Assembly (NCBI GenBank): GCA_022605405.1
Contig: JABYQQ010000001.1
Span: 1-64,000 of the forward strand
Length of the DNA stretch: 64,000 nt
Direction: 5' to 3'
Source of the DNA: Earliella scabrosa
Taxonomy: Eukaryota > Basidiomycota > Agaricomycetes > Polyporales > Polyporaceae
A program made the position numbers and the translations under genes. The notes below the pieces were generated by a model, which saw only the letters and a list, made by a program, of their open reading frames with translations, did no database searches and had not been told where the DNA came from. Below are positions 35,761 to 47,648 of this stretch, piece by piece. Each line of letters starts with the position of its first letter. Position 1 is the stretch's first letter.

Positions 35761-37836
35761 GTGTCGGGCATTGATTGGCCCGCAGTCCCGCTTCACTGTT
35801 CGCCAACCGATGGCCGAGTCGCCGCTTGGAGCGGCGACAACCATCATGTCATCACTACGCCGAATCAAGACTGGATCCCGCGTTGTCCGCTCCCAAGTGA
35901 CCCAATCCGGGCCTATACCGACGGCACGTGGGGGTTGCACGAGTATTCCCGATGGCCCCAGTTTCTAGCCCCCGACATGTGGCACGCTGCTTGCATACCA
36001 CGTCGCCCTGCCGAACCTCACCTCGCACGAATTTTGTGGGTTTTGCTGGACCCCGAGCGTGACTGGATTGACGCGCGGACGAAGGGATTTGGAAGGGTCG
36101 GTTTTCTGTCTGACACGGTGCAGGAACAGTTGGTGCGCGCCGCGCGACACGCGCTTGCGTGCACGGATGCTATACGGGACGTGCCATCACACCACCGCGC
36201 CTACCTTCGCGAGCTATCGCTCGTGCTCTATCAATGCATCGAGCGCATGCGTCGCCTCCCCGCGCCCTCTGCCACCGCCGTGTCTCTGGGCGCACACATT
36301 CAAAGACTCTGTCTGGAGCTGCTCGGCCTACATACTTTCCTCACAGTAGTCCTACCTCGCTTGCAAGCGCAAACCGACTGCACGTGCGAAATGTTGCCCG
36401 TCATCGGGGTTTTCGTTAGGTGCGCGGCCGACGCGCAGACATTCGCGCGCGTCGGGGTGCCCACATGGCTGCGACAGCCTCTCGGTGCCTGCCCTCGTAT
36501 ATGGCGGGTGGTGCCGATGTGCTCTCCGACCGCATTCAGCCTCGATGGATCACCACGCATTCTAAGACCTATTGGCCAGATAGGTAATCCGCAGCAGGAC
36601 TGGGTTGGCTCGATGGTATTTGCTATCAGTCGCCAGCTATGCGACTCGCACTACCCGCGCCTCCCCTCACTTTGTACGGATCCAGACTTCAAGCGCGCCA
36701 AGATGATGATCATCACTCCGACCCTGGTATTGCCCTCGCAACTACCTCGGGCCTCCCGACAATCTGCATCCGCTACTCTCCCCTCGTCCTCGGCCGCCCA
36801 CAATCCCTCCACTCGGCGCGATGATCCCGTCCTCGTCGGCCCGCCCACCATGCATCCGTCTCGTGAACACGTGGCGTCTCCTTTCTACCGCGTACCTGTG
36901 GTATGGGCTAGTGCGCTGCGCTCGTTAGGTCGCCTTCCAACCCCGCGACACTCCGTCGCGTACTTCTATCCCCCCCCATTTCTCCTAGACACCGTATGCT
37001 CCGCGGCTCCACTTCCCGTTCAGTGGGACCACGACAGCTCGCCGCGAGAAGACGACAAGGTCCCACGTTATCTACACAATCTAACGCGCATTCGAGACTA
37101 TTGTCGAATACGCTTATTGGACTCGAGCTTCGCCGGCCGCCCACTGACAATTGCCGAATGGAGGGCGGCTCTTTGGGGCGACTACTGCGACAAACCCGAA
37201 CCATTGGTGCGCGGATCAGCAGGAGAACAACGCCGCGCGAAGCGCAAGCATCACGAGAAGTCAGCGATCGGACGCCTCTTCGGCGAGGATGCGTCTTTGG
37301 ACTCTTACAGTGTGTCCGACATCGCGACCATGGACAGTAGACCAGTCACGGCGGACATGGCGGCCACCAGTCCCTGGGTGCGCATGCGCCATCTCTGGGA
37401 GTCCCATGAGATCAATTGGCGCTGCGAGGTGATGGCCCTCGACGCCGTCATGGTGCCTCGGGACGACTGGTCAGTCGTCCATAGGTGGGCTCGCGAAGCG
37501 CAGGTCTCGGCAATCTGGGGTCAACCTTCAGCTATGATGAGCGTTCTGCCCATGATACCATCAGAATTGCGGACCTTCGCCTGGCGGAGTCCGCCCGACC
37601 CGAGCTGGACCGAGAGTCGTGCGCGACTGGCCGCCTTCGTCGGCATCATCGCGCGTTGGGAGGGCTGTCCAGTCTATCTGCGCAGAGTCATTGAAAGCGA
37701 CGACGACTGGAGTTCGGAGGAATACGAGACCATTCAGACCTCTGCCGCCACCTTTTACTGTCAAACATTTGTACGCCACTTCCAACGACTTCCAATAGTT
37801 CCCATACAATTTCCCGAGCATCTCCTGTATTCGTAG
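35761..37836 (+). CDS. Large orphan protein (691-aa frame), agaricomycete family
   Basis: One open frame of 691 codons. The first codon in the frame is GTG, so the real start is probably in an upstream exon, perhaps after the CTAACAG acceptor at 35752. Recognisable family landmarks are DGRVAAWSGDNHHVITTP, LRPIGQIGNPQQDW, FYPPPFLLD, RYLHNLTRIRDYCRIRLLD, RPLTIAEWRAALWGDY, LWESHEINWRCEVMALD and a C-terminus around YCQTFVRHFQRLPIVPIQF. The protein is soluble, Trp/Arg-rich, with a Ser/Pro-rich linker near residue 340. I know this family only as hypothetical proteins scattered in agaricomycete genomes, often near mobile elements. Function unknown. Confidence 0.75.
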   Translation: MSGIDWPAVPLHCSPTDGRVAAWSGDNHHVITTPNQDWIPRCPLPSDPIRAYTDGTWGLHEYSRWPQFLAPDMWHAACIPRRPAEPHLARILWVLLDPERDWIDARTKGFGRVGFLSDTVQEQLVRAARHALACTDAIRDVPSHHRAYLRELSLVLYQCIERMRRLPAPSATAVSLGAHIQRLCLELLGLHTFLTVVLPRLQAQTDCTCEMLPVIGVFVRCAADAQTFARVGVPTWLRQPLGACPRIWRVVPMCSPTAFSLDGSPRILRPIGQIGNPQQDWVGSMVFAISRQLCDSHYPRLPSLCTDPDFKRAKMMIITPTLVLPSQLPRASRQSASATLPSSSAAHNPSTRRDDPVLVGPPTMHPSREHVASPFYRVPVVWASALRSLGRLPTPRHSVAYFYPPPFLLDTVCSAAPLPVQWDHDSSPREDDKVPRYLHNLTRIRDYCRIRLLDSSFAGRPLTIAEWRAALWGDYCDKPEPLVRGSAGEQRRAKRKHHEKSAIGRLFGEDASLDSYSVSDIATMDSRPVTADMAATSPWVRMRHLWESHEINWRCEVMALDAVMVPRDDWSVVHRWAREAQVSAIWGQPSAMMSVLPMIPSELRTFAWRSPPDPSWTESRARLAAFVGIIARWEGCPVYLRRVIESDDDWSSEEYETIQTSAATFYCQTFVRHFQRLPIVPIQFPEHLLYS

Positions 37837-38613
37837 GCCCCGCCCTGTTAGACATTGTATTAGGTTGCTATCAACCCTGATTCCCTGCGCGCACTACCCG
37901 CTTTTGGTCAAGCGCATCGCGTCCCAGCCAACACAGGCGGGCCCGCATGAATGATGCGGTCTCAATATTGCGCCCCAATATTTGCAGGCGGGCTCCTTTT
38001 CGGTGTTAGTATTGTGCTGATCGGTGAGGAACATGCGCGTTGAGATAGGTAAGTGTCCGACGAGAGTCGTAGCCGGCAACGGACCAGCGGCAACATGCCG
38101 CCGCCTGGCCAGATGTTTTTTCCTGCGCTCTGTCGGGAGCATAATAAAAGCCGCGCAAGACCGCCGCCCTGCATAACCAGTATTCACGAGTGTGGCGCAC
38201 CCTATGTCTGGAGAATGCAATACTATTTTAGCTCGGAGGAATACATGCAAGTTTCAACGGGGAGAACGTCACTGACGGCGCCACGTCACGTCCGGGGGCG
38301 TGTGGTGCGCTCTCGCGGTGCTGCTGCCATAGGCGGGGTGGCATATGCGACTCAAGTGCTCAACGCGCGACGAGCACTTGTCGGTCGAGGCTGGCTGGTC
38401 CATATTGCAGTGACCGGGAACCTGTTAACCAGGTTAGCGCAATAAATCGGCTTCGCGGAAATGTTTTCACAGATTATGCGTCGGAGTTGATGGCGTTGCT
38501 GCCACAGTTCTCTCTGGCCTGACGCGTCGAACTCTTCGCCTTGCGACCCAGTCTCTGTCTCAGCCTGCCGCTCCTCTTTGCATTCCTGCCCTCTATTTCG
38601 CATCCGCCACGCC
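37837..38613. other. Intergenic, no supported gene
   Basis: Contains only short open frames, and the promoter of the 38614 gene presumably lies here. A short plus-strand frame ending near 38445 has no motif. Confidence 0.4.
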
Positions 38614-41600
38614 ATGGGGCGACAGGACGAGACCTTTTACACAGAGGAGAAGGAGTGGTTGCGCGTTCAGGTGCGCCAGCAGGTAGTTCGAGATGTTCTC
38701 GTTGGTGGCGTGAAAGACAAGTTATCGGTCGCGGCCAACATCATCTGGCCTGCATACCAGGAGGTCTTCCCTCGGCCGTTCCCCGCCGAGACAGAGAAGG
38801 CTTTCCTCACTCGCAGGCGGTATGCGCACGGCGATCGGCGCAATCAACTGTCAAAACGACCGGCGGAGACAGTCGAGGGGGTGGAGAAGAGGATGCGGGA
38901 GAGATTTAGCGTGAGTGGCCTTCCAGCCCCATGCTGCACCTCGTTATAACCTCTCACCTACTCAGCAAATCCGAGAGTGGATTCGTCGCAACTGGAGGAT
39001 TGAGAACGGTCTGGGGTCGAAAGGTCCAACGCTTGGGATCCCTCCTCTCAAAGCTAAGACGCGTCCCAAACGTGTCAGTGCCTTCGACATGTTTCGTAAC
39101 AGCGCTTTGAGGGATGAACTGGTGCCTCAGCCGCTCTACAAGAGTGGTCGCCCCAACATCGGTCTCGGCAACCGTCTTTTGGCTCAGGCATTCGGTCGAT
39201 TGGGCATTGCCAAGAAGGTGCAGTTCCAAGCGGAAGCCGATGAATTGAATGCGCAAGAGGCGCAGGAGGAAAGAGCTCAGTACGCCACCGAAGAAGATTA
39301 CCTGCGGGCGGTGTGAGCATGATTCGCTCGCCACGGCTGCCCCTACTTGCGAAGCTAACCTGCGTCGCTCATAGCAAGGTACCCTCCGTGCAGGAGTGGG
39401 TGCAGTACATCCTTGAACACATCCAATCGGAGGTTGGGTGGATCGGAGGGCTCGTCATCGGAGGCCCTGACGAGCACGGGCAGCTGAGAGTTCGCAGGTC
39501 AGTACACTATCCCAGTCACGCCTCGTTTGTCTGTCGTCTTTATCTGGGAGCGTCAGCGCTACTACCGCGGTGGACAGCCATGGCCGAAATTTCGTCGCAG
39601 CGTTGTGTGAGCGAATCCAATGGTCGCCTGAAGAGTTCAACGTATGGTGCGCGGCTTGGATGTACAATGCGCATCGCAGTGAGTTCCTCCGTCCTATGTT
39701 TCACAGCTGTCCTGACGGGTCGGACGTTGACCCAGCGGCACAAACTCCCGGCGTAAAATTTGGTGACATGAATTATGAACCCGACGCGGTCCGTGCTGAG
39801 CTGTCCACGACCGACCTGGAGGCAGACTACGAGCCAATGAAAGACTACGACGCCGGGGAGCAGAGCGCCCCGCCGTCGGGCTTCGGTTCGTGTTGTTGAA
39901 TTGTCGGGATGGCATCCACTGTGCGCAGAATCTAATAACCTCACTAGCATGTGACGCGCAAGTACCCCGCCCGGAAACAGCCGGTGGACAGCCCCATTTG
40001 GACGAGTTCGATTTAGTGGCGCCCGGGATTACGTCAGGGTCTACGTATCCTCCTGGCGACCACCTCCTCCACGACGGTGCGCATGATTCTTACCGCCTGT
40101 AGAGCCCTGCCTGACCGTCTTCAGGTGGCGATATCGAGCCCTCACTGGGCTCCCTGACCTGGCCATCGCAAGTGGAAGTCCCGTTTGCGGCGCTGGGCGA
40201 CTCCGACCCTTCCATCCACGCTCCCTCGACCGCAACCACTGGATACAGTTCGTGACGTGGCGGGACTTTGCAGAGGTGATATGCTGATGTAGCGTATTAG
40301 GCTGGCCGGTGCCACTGAGCGCGAGCACCGACGAACAGGACGCCTCCACCCCAACTGATCAACATGTCGACATTACCGGTGCGACCGCATACGAGTACAT
40401 CCAGACACACCAACACTCGGGGCATGCGAATCGTTCTGGCGTGGCCCCACTCGACAGCTGCTACGCAGCAGCTGCTCCTCGCGATGCCTACCGCTCAGAC
40501 CCGCCATCTCCGCCATTGGCGAGCGGCTCCGCTGAAGCGTACCAACGTTGGACCCCCGTTCACTTGATCAACCCTGCCTTAGCTGACCAGCGCCACATAG
40601 AATGGACCACCACTGAAGCTCAAGCCGTCATGTATCATCAGCTTGCTGAGGAGCTTGACATGGTCAACGAAGCCATCGAGCGGGGTCATCCGTGCAGCTA
40701 TTCAGAGGGACTGTCGGGCTCAGACGGTAAGCAGCATGACTCTACCAACTCAGCCTCTCACTGACTGCAGCACACAGGGCCACAGATGGCATGGCAAGGT
40801 GTTGGCGACCTGACGAGCATGTCCGCCGAACAAGGTGCGTGCCCGTCCTACGAGTGGGCCCTCATTTGACTCGTATATCCCACTCACAGAACGCGCTGCT
40901 GGTTCGCACGCAGAGCATGAGGCCTGGTTCTGCAGCGATGGCGACCAAATCCATGCGGAAGAGAATCTGGGGTTGCCGTCCGCCATCGCTCCCTCCCTGT
41001 ATGCCTATCCAAGCAACGGCCCGATCGCGCCGGATACTTCTTCACCTGGTAGTTCTCCCAGGTCGCTGCACAGGTGTAGCTGCCACTGATGAGCCGTTTC
41101 AGGCGATCGGACCTATGCATACACCTATGTAACGACAGCAATGTCAGGTTCCCCGGGCGCGGATCACGTAGACCCGTTTGATGCATCGCATTCGCCTGTC
41201 GCTGGGAGAGCCGCACAAAGTACGTGTGCCACAGCTATACCTAATCTCCACTCTCACCCTCGTTCAGTAGATGACGCAAACCATCCCATGCTCACCGCGT
41301 GGGCTGGCAACCACGCATCGTGGTTATATGCGGATTCGAAGGACCAAAGCGACGTCGATCCTCGCGGACGCGAATGGCTTACCGCAGCGCACGTGGACAC
41401 TCCCGCGGACCTCACGAGCGGTTCCCATCTCTCCGAGCAAGCTGCGCTCCCGGCGCGTCGTCGGGACGATGTTCCTGCAGAGTCTGTCTTCCCAACGACG
41501 ACCCGTCATGTCGACGGAGCAGCAGGCTCGCGAGCGCTGCCAGCTCAGTCCGACCACGACCTCCTATCCGGAACATGGGCAAGGTCGGCCACGTCGGCCC

Positions 41601-42873
41601 TTGCGGGTGCTCTAGAGCCCACAAACACTCTGCATGATCACGCGTTGCGCCAGGTCAGCCCTGTGTGTGACTTGGGACCGTTGGGAGGACACGTGGCGAA
41701 GCGGGCAGCTCCCCGCGTGTCTCATTCAAATGATTCCCGCCGGCTCGCTCCTCCACCTATCGCGTTCAGGGCTTCTCCTGAGAGCTCATCCCTCGGACCG
41801 TCACCTGAATGCGCCATGAGTTCAACCGTGGTCAACTTATCACCCGCTCCCGCCGGCGGTGCTGATGCGGCCAGGGCGTCTGGCCCGAGCACTAGTAGGC
41901 AGGCTCTCAGCGACATCGTCCTGCCCAGCAACGCCGTGAGCGTCCTTGACGGGCAACCAGCCACAGCTCATTCGTCGTCTTGGTGGCACGCGCCCGATGG
42001 AGTTATGACTCCGAGGCGGCCTATCTCCACGCCAACCTCATCAAACACTAGCGTCGACGACCCATCTGTAACCACCCCGGTACGCGCGAACGGCCCGCAG
42101 CTCGGACAACTTGTGTATCGTCACACGTTCTCGGATGTCCCTTCGCCGGCGATGTCCACCCCAGGGGACAGTGTAATGCGCACTCCCTCCAAGAGCAAGG
42201 GGTCGTCCTTGTTAGGTTCAGCGTCGTACATCGCGCAGAGGTTCTCCGGGTCGTCGCCACACCAAACACCTCGAGCACGCCGTCAACACGACATCGCTGT
42301 TTCTGACGGCCCGTCGCGGTCACCTCTTCCGTACACCCCGCGAAGTCGACGCGTGGCTGACTTAAGTCAAGGGAACGGGATAATGGACCGAAGCTCCCCC
42401 CCACATGTCCCTCATCCTGGCTCTCCCCACTCACCATTGAGAGCCTCGATACTTGCTGGGACGGAGAGACCTCCGCGCATCGCTCACCCCGGCCCGCCCC
42501 CTCCCGGCCCAAGCGCCCGCGGCGCACCTTCCATCTCCTCCGGCGCACCTCTCACCGGGCCCTCTAAGCGTCAGCCCAAAAAAAACGCTGCGGGCTGATC
42601 AGAGAGATCCGTGCGTTGCATTATGCCGTATGTCTGACGAGCGGGATTGACGCATCACAGGGTCCGCACCATCGCTCAACGCCGAGAAGACGACGATGCC
42701 GTGTCCTTACCGGCGAACGAGGCCGCTGGTGCCAGTACCGACGCAGGCGCAGGAGCCAACAAGAGGGTAAGAGGGGCAGCGAGGTGAGTATCATGTCCCC
42801 TCGTGAGTTCTAATGACGTGATTGAATGTAGAGCACCCAGCCGAGCCGCTGGCAGCAAGAGGCGACGCCTGTG
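38614..42873 (+). CDS. Multi-exon orphan protein with homeodomain-like helix (family B, copy 1)
   Basis: Exons 38614-38910, 38966-39312, 39375-39497 and from 39578 join in phase (MGRQDETFYTEEKEW start). An N-terminal helical region ending MRERFS precedes QIREWIRRNWR, which resembles homeodomain recognition helices. PKRVSAFDMFRNS and GWIGGLVIGGPDEHG follow, then CERIQWSPEEFNVWCAAWM. The same order occurs in the copy at 63118, with an intron at the same place before the W-x-x-x-N-x-x-R helix. The rest (40.0-42.6 kb) is Ser/Pro/His-rich and looks disordered, and ends after a further intron in a basic SKRRRL tail at 42873. Exons between 39.9 and 41.1 kb are only partly resolved, and a run of eight A's at 42579 precedes a stop in one frame, so a frameshift or unrecognised intron is possible there. 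It may bind DNA, but that is inference. Confidence 0.6.
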
Positions 42874-43129
42874 ATCTTCATGGTGGCCACATGTTCCGGC
42901 CCCGGGCTACAGGTGATAGCAACCGTCTCGATTACCGCTTTACGCCGCATGTGTATCTAGATATGTGATAGATTGCATACAGTATGTTTGCGGAGCCGAC
43001 GTGCGAGTAACCACGCCTTGGCATAAAGCCTGGGTTCGCAGCTGACGCGACACCGCTCCCGGCGCCAATCGTGACCTTCGGCATGACATATAAACCATTC
43101 CCTTCATCGGTCCCAGCCCGTGTGCGGCC

Positions 43130-44112
43130 ATGACCTCTCCTGTTCACCCCTCTGAGTCTCTTGCGACCGTGCGCATTCGCGCGCTATACTGGGATAAGGT
43201 GCGCGTTGTTCAGTCATGCCTCTCCGGGATGTTCCCAAGTCGTATGTACCAGGATTTTATGCCGCCACACCAACATTACTACGAGGCGCCGCAAGGCTCG
43301 CACATCTATCTATGGGACAGCGAGTGGCTGAAAACGCGTTGCGGGGACGCCCCGGAAAAACTGGTGGAGATATGGGAGAGAGAAGTGGGGAACTGGCGCA
43401 CCAGCATGGCTCAACACATTGTTGCCATCGCCGACGACCACACGACGACCATCTTCCTGCGCCCACTTGATCGCGCCCCTCTGTGCTTTGGGCTGGGTCA
43501 GGAGATCGCCTTGGTCGAAGAGACGGGCGCACATTCGATGTCGACCGTCACAGGAAAGCAGGACTTGCGCACTGACGAAGTTACGCGTACCATGCGGGTC
43601 TTGGCATGGGGAAAGGTGAGTAGCCCCGTCGCACGCAGCAGGCACAGGTTAACGGTTTGGACGCAGGGGCCACAGGACCCATTTATGTACTATATCAGCG
43701 CCGACTGCCAGGTGGACATCAACCTGACCGCATACCCAGCGATCGTCCAGCATGTGCTGGGCGTTGGTCACCCAGCGAATTCCCAGCTGGAGATATGGAA
43801 TGCGGAGGTGGAAGCCTGGCGAGTGCAGGACACCCGCTTGCCGGTCAATGTCGACAGGCATCGTTCTATGCTGCTCCTGCGCTATCCCGCCAACGGCGCA
43901 ATTCGTGGGGCCGGTCGAAGGATCGCGGCCTTGCAACGCGAGTCGTTCAGCAAATGGCTTTTGCAGCGACTTGATGAGTACGTCGACGGAGACGCCGATG
44001 AGGTGCGTTGGCTTCAAACGCATTCCGTGCCTGGGAAACTCCCGCCTGACATCGAGGCTTGCGTTGCAGGCGGAGAAGGCTGCCGACAGATCGGCGAAGC
44101 GCGCGCGCGTTT
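43130..44112 (+). CDS. Orphan protein family C, copy 1
   Basis: Starts MTSPVHPSESLATVRIRALYW. Introns fit at GTGCGC...TACCAG after YWDK, at 43616-43666 (51 nt, read-through frame) and before the final exon, which ends KRARV-stop at 44112. Core landmarks are QHYYEAPQGSHIYLWDSEW, LVEIWEREVGNWR, FGLGQEIALVEE, YPAIVQHVLG and IAALQRESFSKWL. The same order, spacing and intron positions recur in the minus-strand gene at 51453-50618, so this is a conserved family and not a chance frame. No known domain is recognised. The basic tail could be a nuclear signal. Confidence 0.65.
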
Positions 44113-44411
44113 GATAGGGTAACCCTGAGATAGCTGGGAGAGGGTTAGTTGGGGCGCTTGATCGCTGGTGGAATACACTAGACAGTATGCGGCCATGTCC
44201 TGTGGCCCTTGCGCCGACCGAGCGACTGCGTGCGGCAATCACACCATAACCGTAATGATGGTGATGTCGCGGACAACGGGTGACCGCTGGGGACACCGCG
44301 ACTTGTAACTATAAAAACCGAAGTGGTCGTGGGTAGTGCGTAGTGCTCTAGCCGCGTGCGACCCTGCCCCTCAGCGACCTTGACGGTTCACGCCAGGCGA
44401 GAACCCCGGAC

Positions 44412-45073
44412 ATGTCTATCCGGCGGGACTACTTTCGCTACGGGGAAGCCGGCGCGCGCCCAGTTACTTCCAAGGAGCTCACAGGTATACCCTCGAGGAC
44501 TTACCCAAAAGCACTGAAACAAGCCTGCTGCAAAGGGAGCCGCGATCGTCTGCCTGATTCCCCCAAGCGATGTCCTATATGCGACATAAGCACGGACTTT
44601 TGGGCGCAGTTATGCTATATGGAAGGCGTTGCTGGGGCGTACGTGTTGATCGTGAGTCTTTCTGCATTGGCTATTTTCTTCCCTATTGTGAACCGAAGCG
44701 TGTACAGGGAATCAGATGCTCGCACCGTCACTGGCCGGTGCAATCAGGACCTTCGGAGTGCGAACTAGAGGAAATCGAGGAAGAACGCGCGCGGATGGAC
44801 AGCCCTCAGCCCCGACGTGGGACTGGGAGCAGACGCGTATTGCTGGTGAGGCAAGGAGGGAACCACGTGGCCCCAAAGAAGTCGACCAAAAAGGCGCGTG
44901 CACGTGGGAAACATGTGGCAGCCCAGGCAGGTGCATCTTCGCGCAAACAACTCTGCTTCGCTGACTCCAGTCACCATCTTGCACGCAGACATCCGATGTG
45001 CCAATCTCTCGAGCGCTGCAGGCAAGTGGCCTCACCGCCCCGTTGCAATGGCAGAGCTGACCTAGGTGCCTGA
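44412..45073 (+). pseudogene. Orphan cysteine-containing protein with apparent frameshift
   Basis: Starts MSIRRDYFRYGEAGARPVTS and reads RCPICDISTDFWAQLCY. The convincing continuation is then in the next frame (GRRCWGVRVDRESFCIGYF, PYCEPKRVQGIRCSHRHW, LEEIEEERARMDSP). The switch near 44,620 has no plausible intron, so a single-base frameshift is likely. C-x2-C, C and C..H spacing suggests a zinc-binding fold of a mushroom-specific family. A basic tail (KKSTKKARARGK) follows. Function unknown. Confidence 0.45.
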
Positions 45074-45167
45074 TCTAGAGTGTGGCGAATGACGGTCGTT
45101 TGTCCCCGGTATGTACCAATTATCTGCCACACATAGAATTCCCCGTTTGAACACCCTTGGGCAGTCT

Positions 45168-46367
45168 ATGGCCTGCTCGTCGGGGCAAGCAACCTCGGAG
45201 AATGATGCAGAGACCGCGCAGGTGAGACCCTGCTTCTTTTGCGCGCCGTGCGATGACCTTAGTCAGGATGCCCGACTGCTAGCATACCCGTGATTGCGCT
45301 GGCCCGTTCTCCGTCAACGTCGTTCTATGGCACGAGGTGCGTGAATGTGTCTATCAAGCTAGTGGGGGGATGCTTACTTTCAAGTGGCAGTCCGAACGCG
45401 AGCCCAAAAGAGGAAAATGCGACGTGGACGGCACGTGTCATGGACACTTCTTCTACGTCGCCTCCAACCGTTGGATCTACTCGCTCGGGCACGATTTTGA
45501 CTATTGGTGCTACGACATTTGCGATTGGCTGCAACTGGATCGCCCGTCTCAAGGGATTGAGCTGCGCAGCGGCTTCAGTACCTGCCTCCTGCGCGTGCGT
45601 GGCATCATATGCGCCGACTTTGGGTCCGTCCTTCAGGGATGGGAGTTGGGGGGTGCCGGGCCCGTGGCCTGGACGCGTACTGCGTCTGCTGTTGGAATGC
45701 CCATTGACGGCTTTGTATGGACTCTGGTTTGGTCACAGGTATGTCGCAGAGCGACGCTTAGAACGAGGTGGCTGACAAGCGCCAGGATCACGCAGGGCCC
45801 GAAATCTTCTGCTTCCCACTGTCCTCCTCGACCATCCTCAGTATCTGCGAAACGGAGGCGTACGCCCGCGGAATCACCGGTCTAGAAGGTTCTCGATGGC
45901 TGGAGTACTGGGACGAGGCTGACGGCGGATGGAGGAGAGTACACCTCCATTCCCTTCTGCGCGTCGCCGACGGAGTGCCCGTCTTGTTGCTGCGCCGCCC
46001 GGACGCCTTCTCTCTCAAGCATCTCGGCGACGCGATCAGATACCTTGAACAGGGGGCACGCAGGCCCTCGGGAGGGGAGCGCGCTGCACACACTCGGCCG
46101 GCGACCGACGCCGAGGTGAGATCTCATAGGGTACGTGCTGACACTTGACCGTCTTGAGTGAGTGCGTTTGACTCACGGAACTATACGTAGGTGCTCACCG
46201 TGGGAAGTGGGCATATGGAGGGCTGTCGCTCAGCCAGGGACGACTCGCTCAGCACCGTCAGTCCATCAGAGGACCTCAAACGCGGGATGTCCCCGGTTCG
46301 CGCGGCATCCGTTGAACTGGTGACTGATGAAGCCGAGATCGCTCGCATTCGCCAAAACTTTGTCTAG
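45168..46367 (+). CDS. Orphan protein, 338 aa
   Basis: Four exons (45168-45221, 45283-45738, 45786-46115, 46191-46367) with GT...AG borders and matching phases give 338 aa. It starts MACSSGQATSEN. The core reads VNVVLWHEVRECVYQASGG, SNRWIYSLGHDFDYWCYD, TCLLRVRGIICADFG, EIFCFPLSSSTILSICETEA and GLEGSRWLEYWDEADGGW. Short beta-strand-like segments alternate with Trp-rich loops. It resembles the neighbouring 43130 family in style (a repeated 'L-x-x-W-D/E' pattern), so the two may be distant relatives. It ends DEAEIARIRQNFV. Intact, function unknown. Confidence 0.65.
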
Positions 46368-46616
46368 CTCTAGCCGTACCCCAATACACGCACTGTGATG
46401 TCGTCGAACGCACGCTGTGATGCGCAACACGCGGAACTTGGATCAAAAAGCGCGTGAGGCTGAACATGCCCAATTGGGGATGTTCAGACGAAGGCGCATA
46501 AGGGTTCGCCAACTGAGGCAGGAAGCGTGCCTGATTGCAGAACAGCCCTTGGCGGCCAAAAGCGAGATAAACCGAGGGCTTCGTGTCGAGCAGCCAACAT
46601 CCATCCGGCCGACACT

Positions 46617-47358
46617 ATGCGTCTGCGCGGCGTTTGGGCCACCCCACCTACCGTCAAGCTTCTACTGCGCAAGGAGCGCGCGGCCGCTGCAGCCGTGCCA
46701 GATGCTGATTATCCGCGAGAGGACGAGGTATTGGTGCTCGTGGTGGCGGGAACCAATGGCCGGGTCAACGTGGAGGTACGTGCATGAAGACGCAGACTAC
46801 GTTACGGCCCCGCGCTGACTGCAGTGCAGAAGGTGGTGCCGACGACCTGGGTCGCGGTGCGGTCGTCCTCGCGCACCGAGTGGCACTCGTTCAAACACCG
46901 CGTTGAGAGCGAAGGTTTGCGGGACGTCCTAAGTGTCTCGCAAACGGACGCCATTGAAGTTCTCTCCCGCCTCATGGAGTTCTTTGCATTTGACGACGGC
47001 CTGGAGGCGGTGTCTCTTTGGCCGCAATTCATCGACCGGCTGCTGGACTACGCGGTATTCTCTCGCGGGAACGACGTGTCGCAATGGCTGGGCAATTTTG
47101 TCCCTTTCGCCCGTGAAATCGCGAAGGTACACATTGCTATGTAAGCGCACGCTGGCGTATGCTGACACCTGTGAACCTCAGATCGACATCCCGGAGTGTG
47201 TCATAGCGCGATGGCCATTGGCCGTCCCATGGAAGCCAATTCTGGAGAGCGAGGTGGAGGCTGAGCAGCGGGGCAGGCTGGAGGGGGAGTTGCCAGGGCC
47301 CACCGGAGGCTTGCTCTATCCATCGGACTCCAGTGACTCAGCGGTAGAGGAGGTCTAA
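46617..47358 (+). CDS. Orphan protein, 210 aa
   Basis: Three exons (46617-46775, 46830-47126, 47182-47358) join in phase to 210 aa starting MRLRGVWATPPTVKLLL. The centre is helical (RDVLSVSQTDAIEVLSRLM, FIDRLLDYAVFSRGND) and the C-terminus is acidic and Ser-rich (SDSSDSAVEEV). No recognised domain. It follows the 338-aa gene by 250 bp on the same strand. Confidence 0.6.
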
Positions 47359-47648
47359 GGAATCCTCAGATGGTATGCCTCCCCAACAACGCGTCCGGAA
47401 TAGACTGGACTGTGAACATAGAAACGAAGATGCGATCGCGCTGCTACATCAGGCTGTCAAGCCAATGCGTCGGCGAGACCCTCCGTTAGACGTCTGAGCG
47501 TCACGATCGCACACGCTTCCATCAATACGCACACCCACAAATGTCATTGAACAACCGGCAAGGTAAGTACATACTACGGGCTAGTGCGACAGAGACTAAT
47601 GGAATAGGCGCCCATGGACATGGTGCGCCGCGCGAGCTGCCGCGTCAG

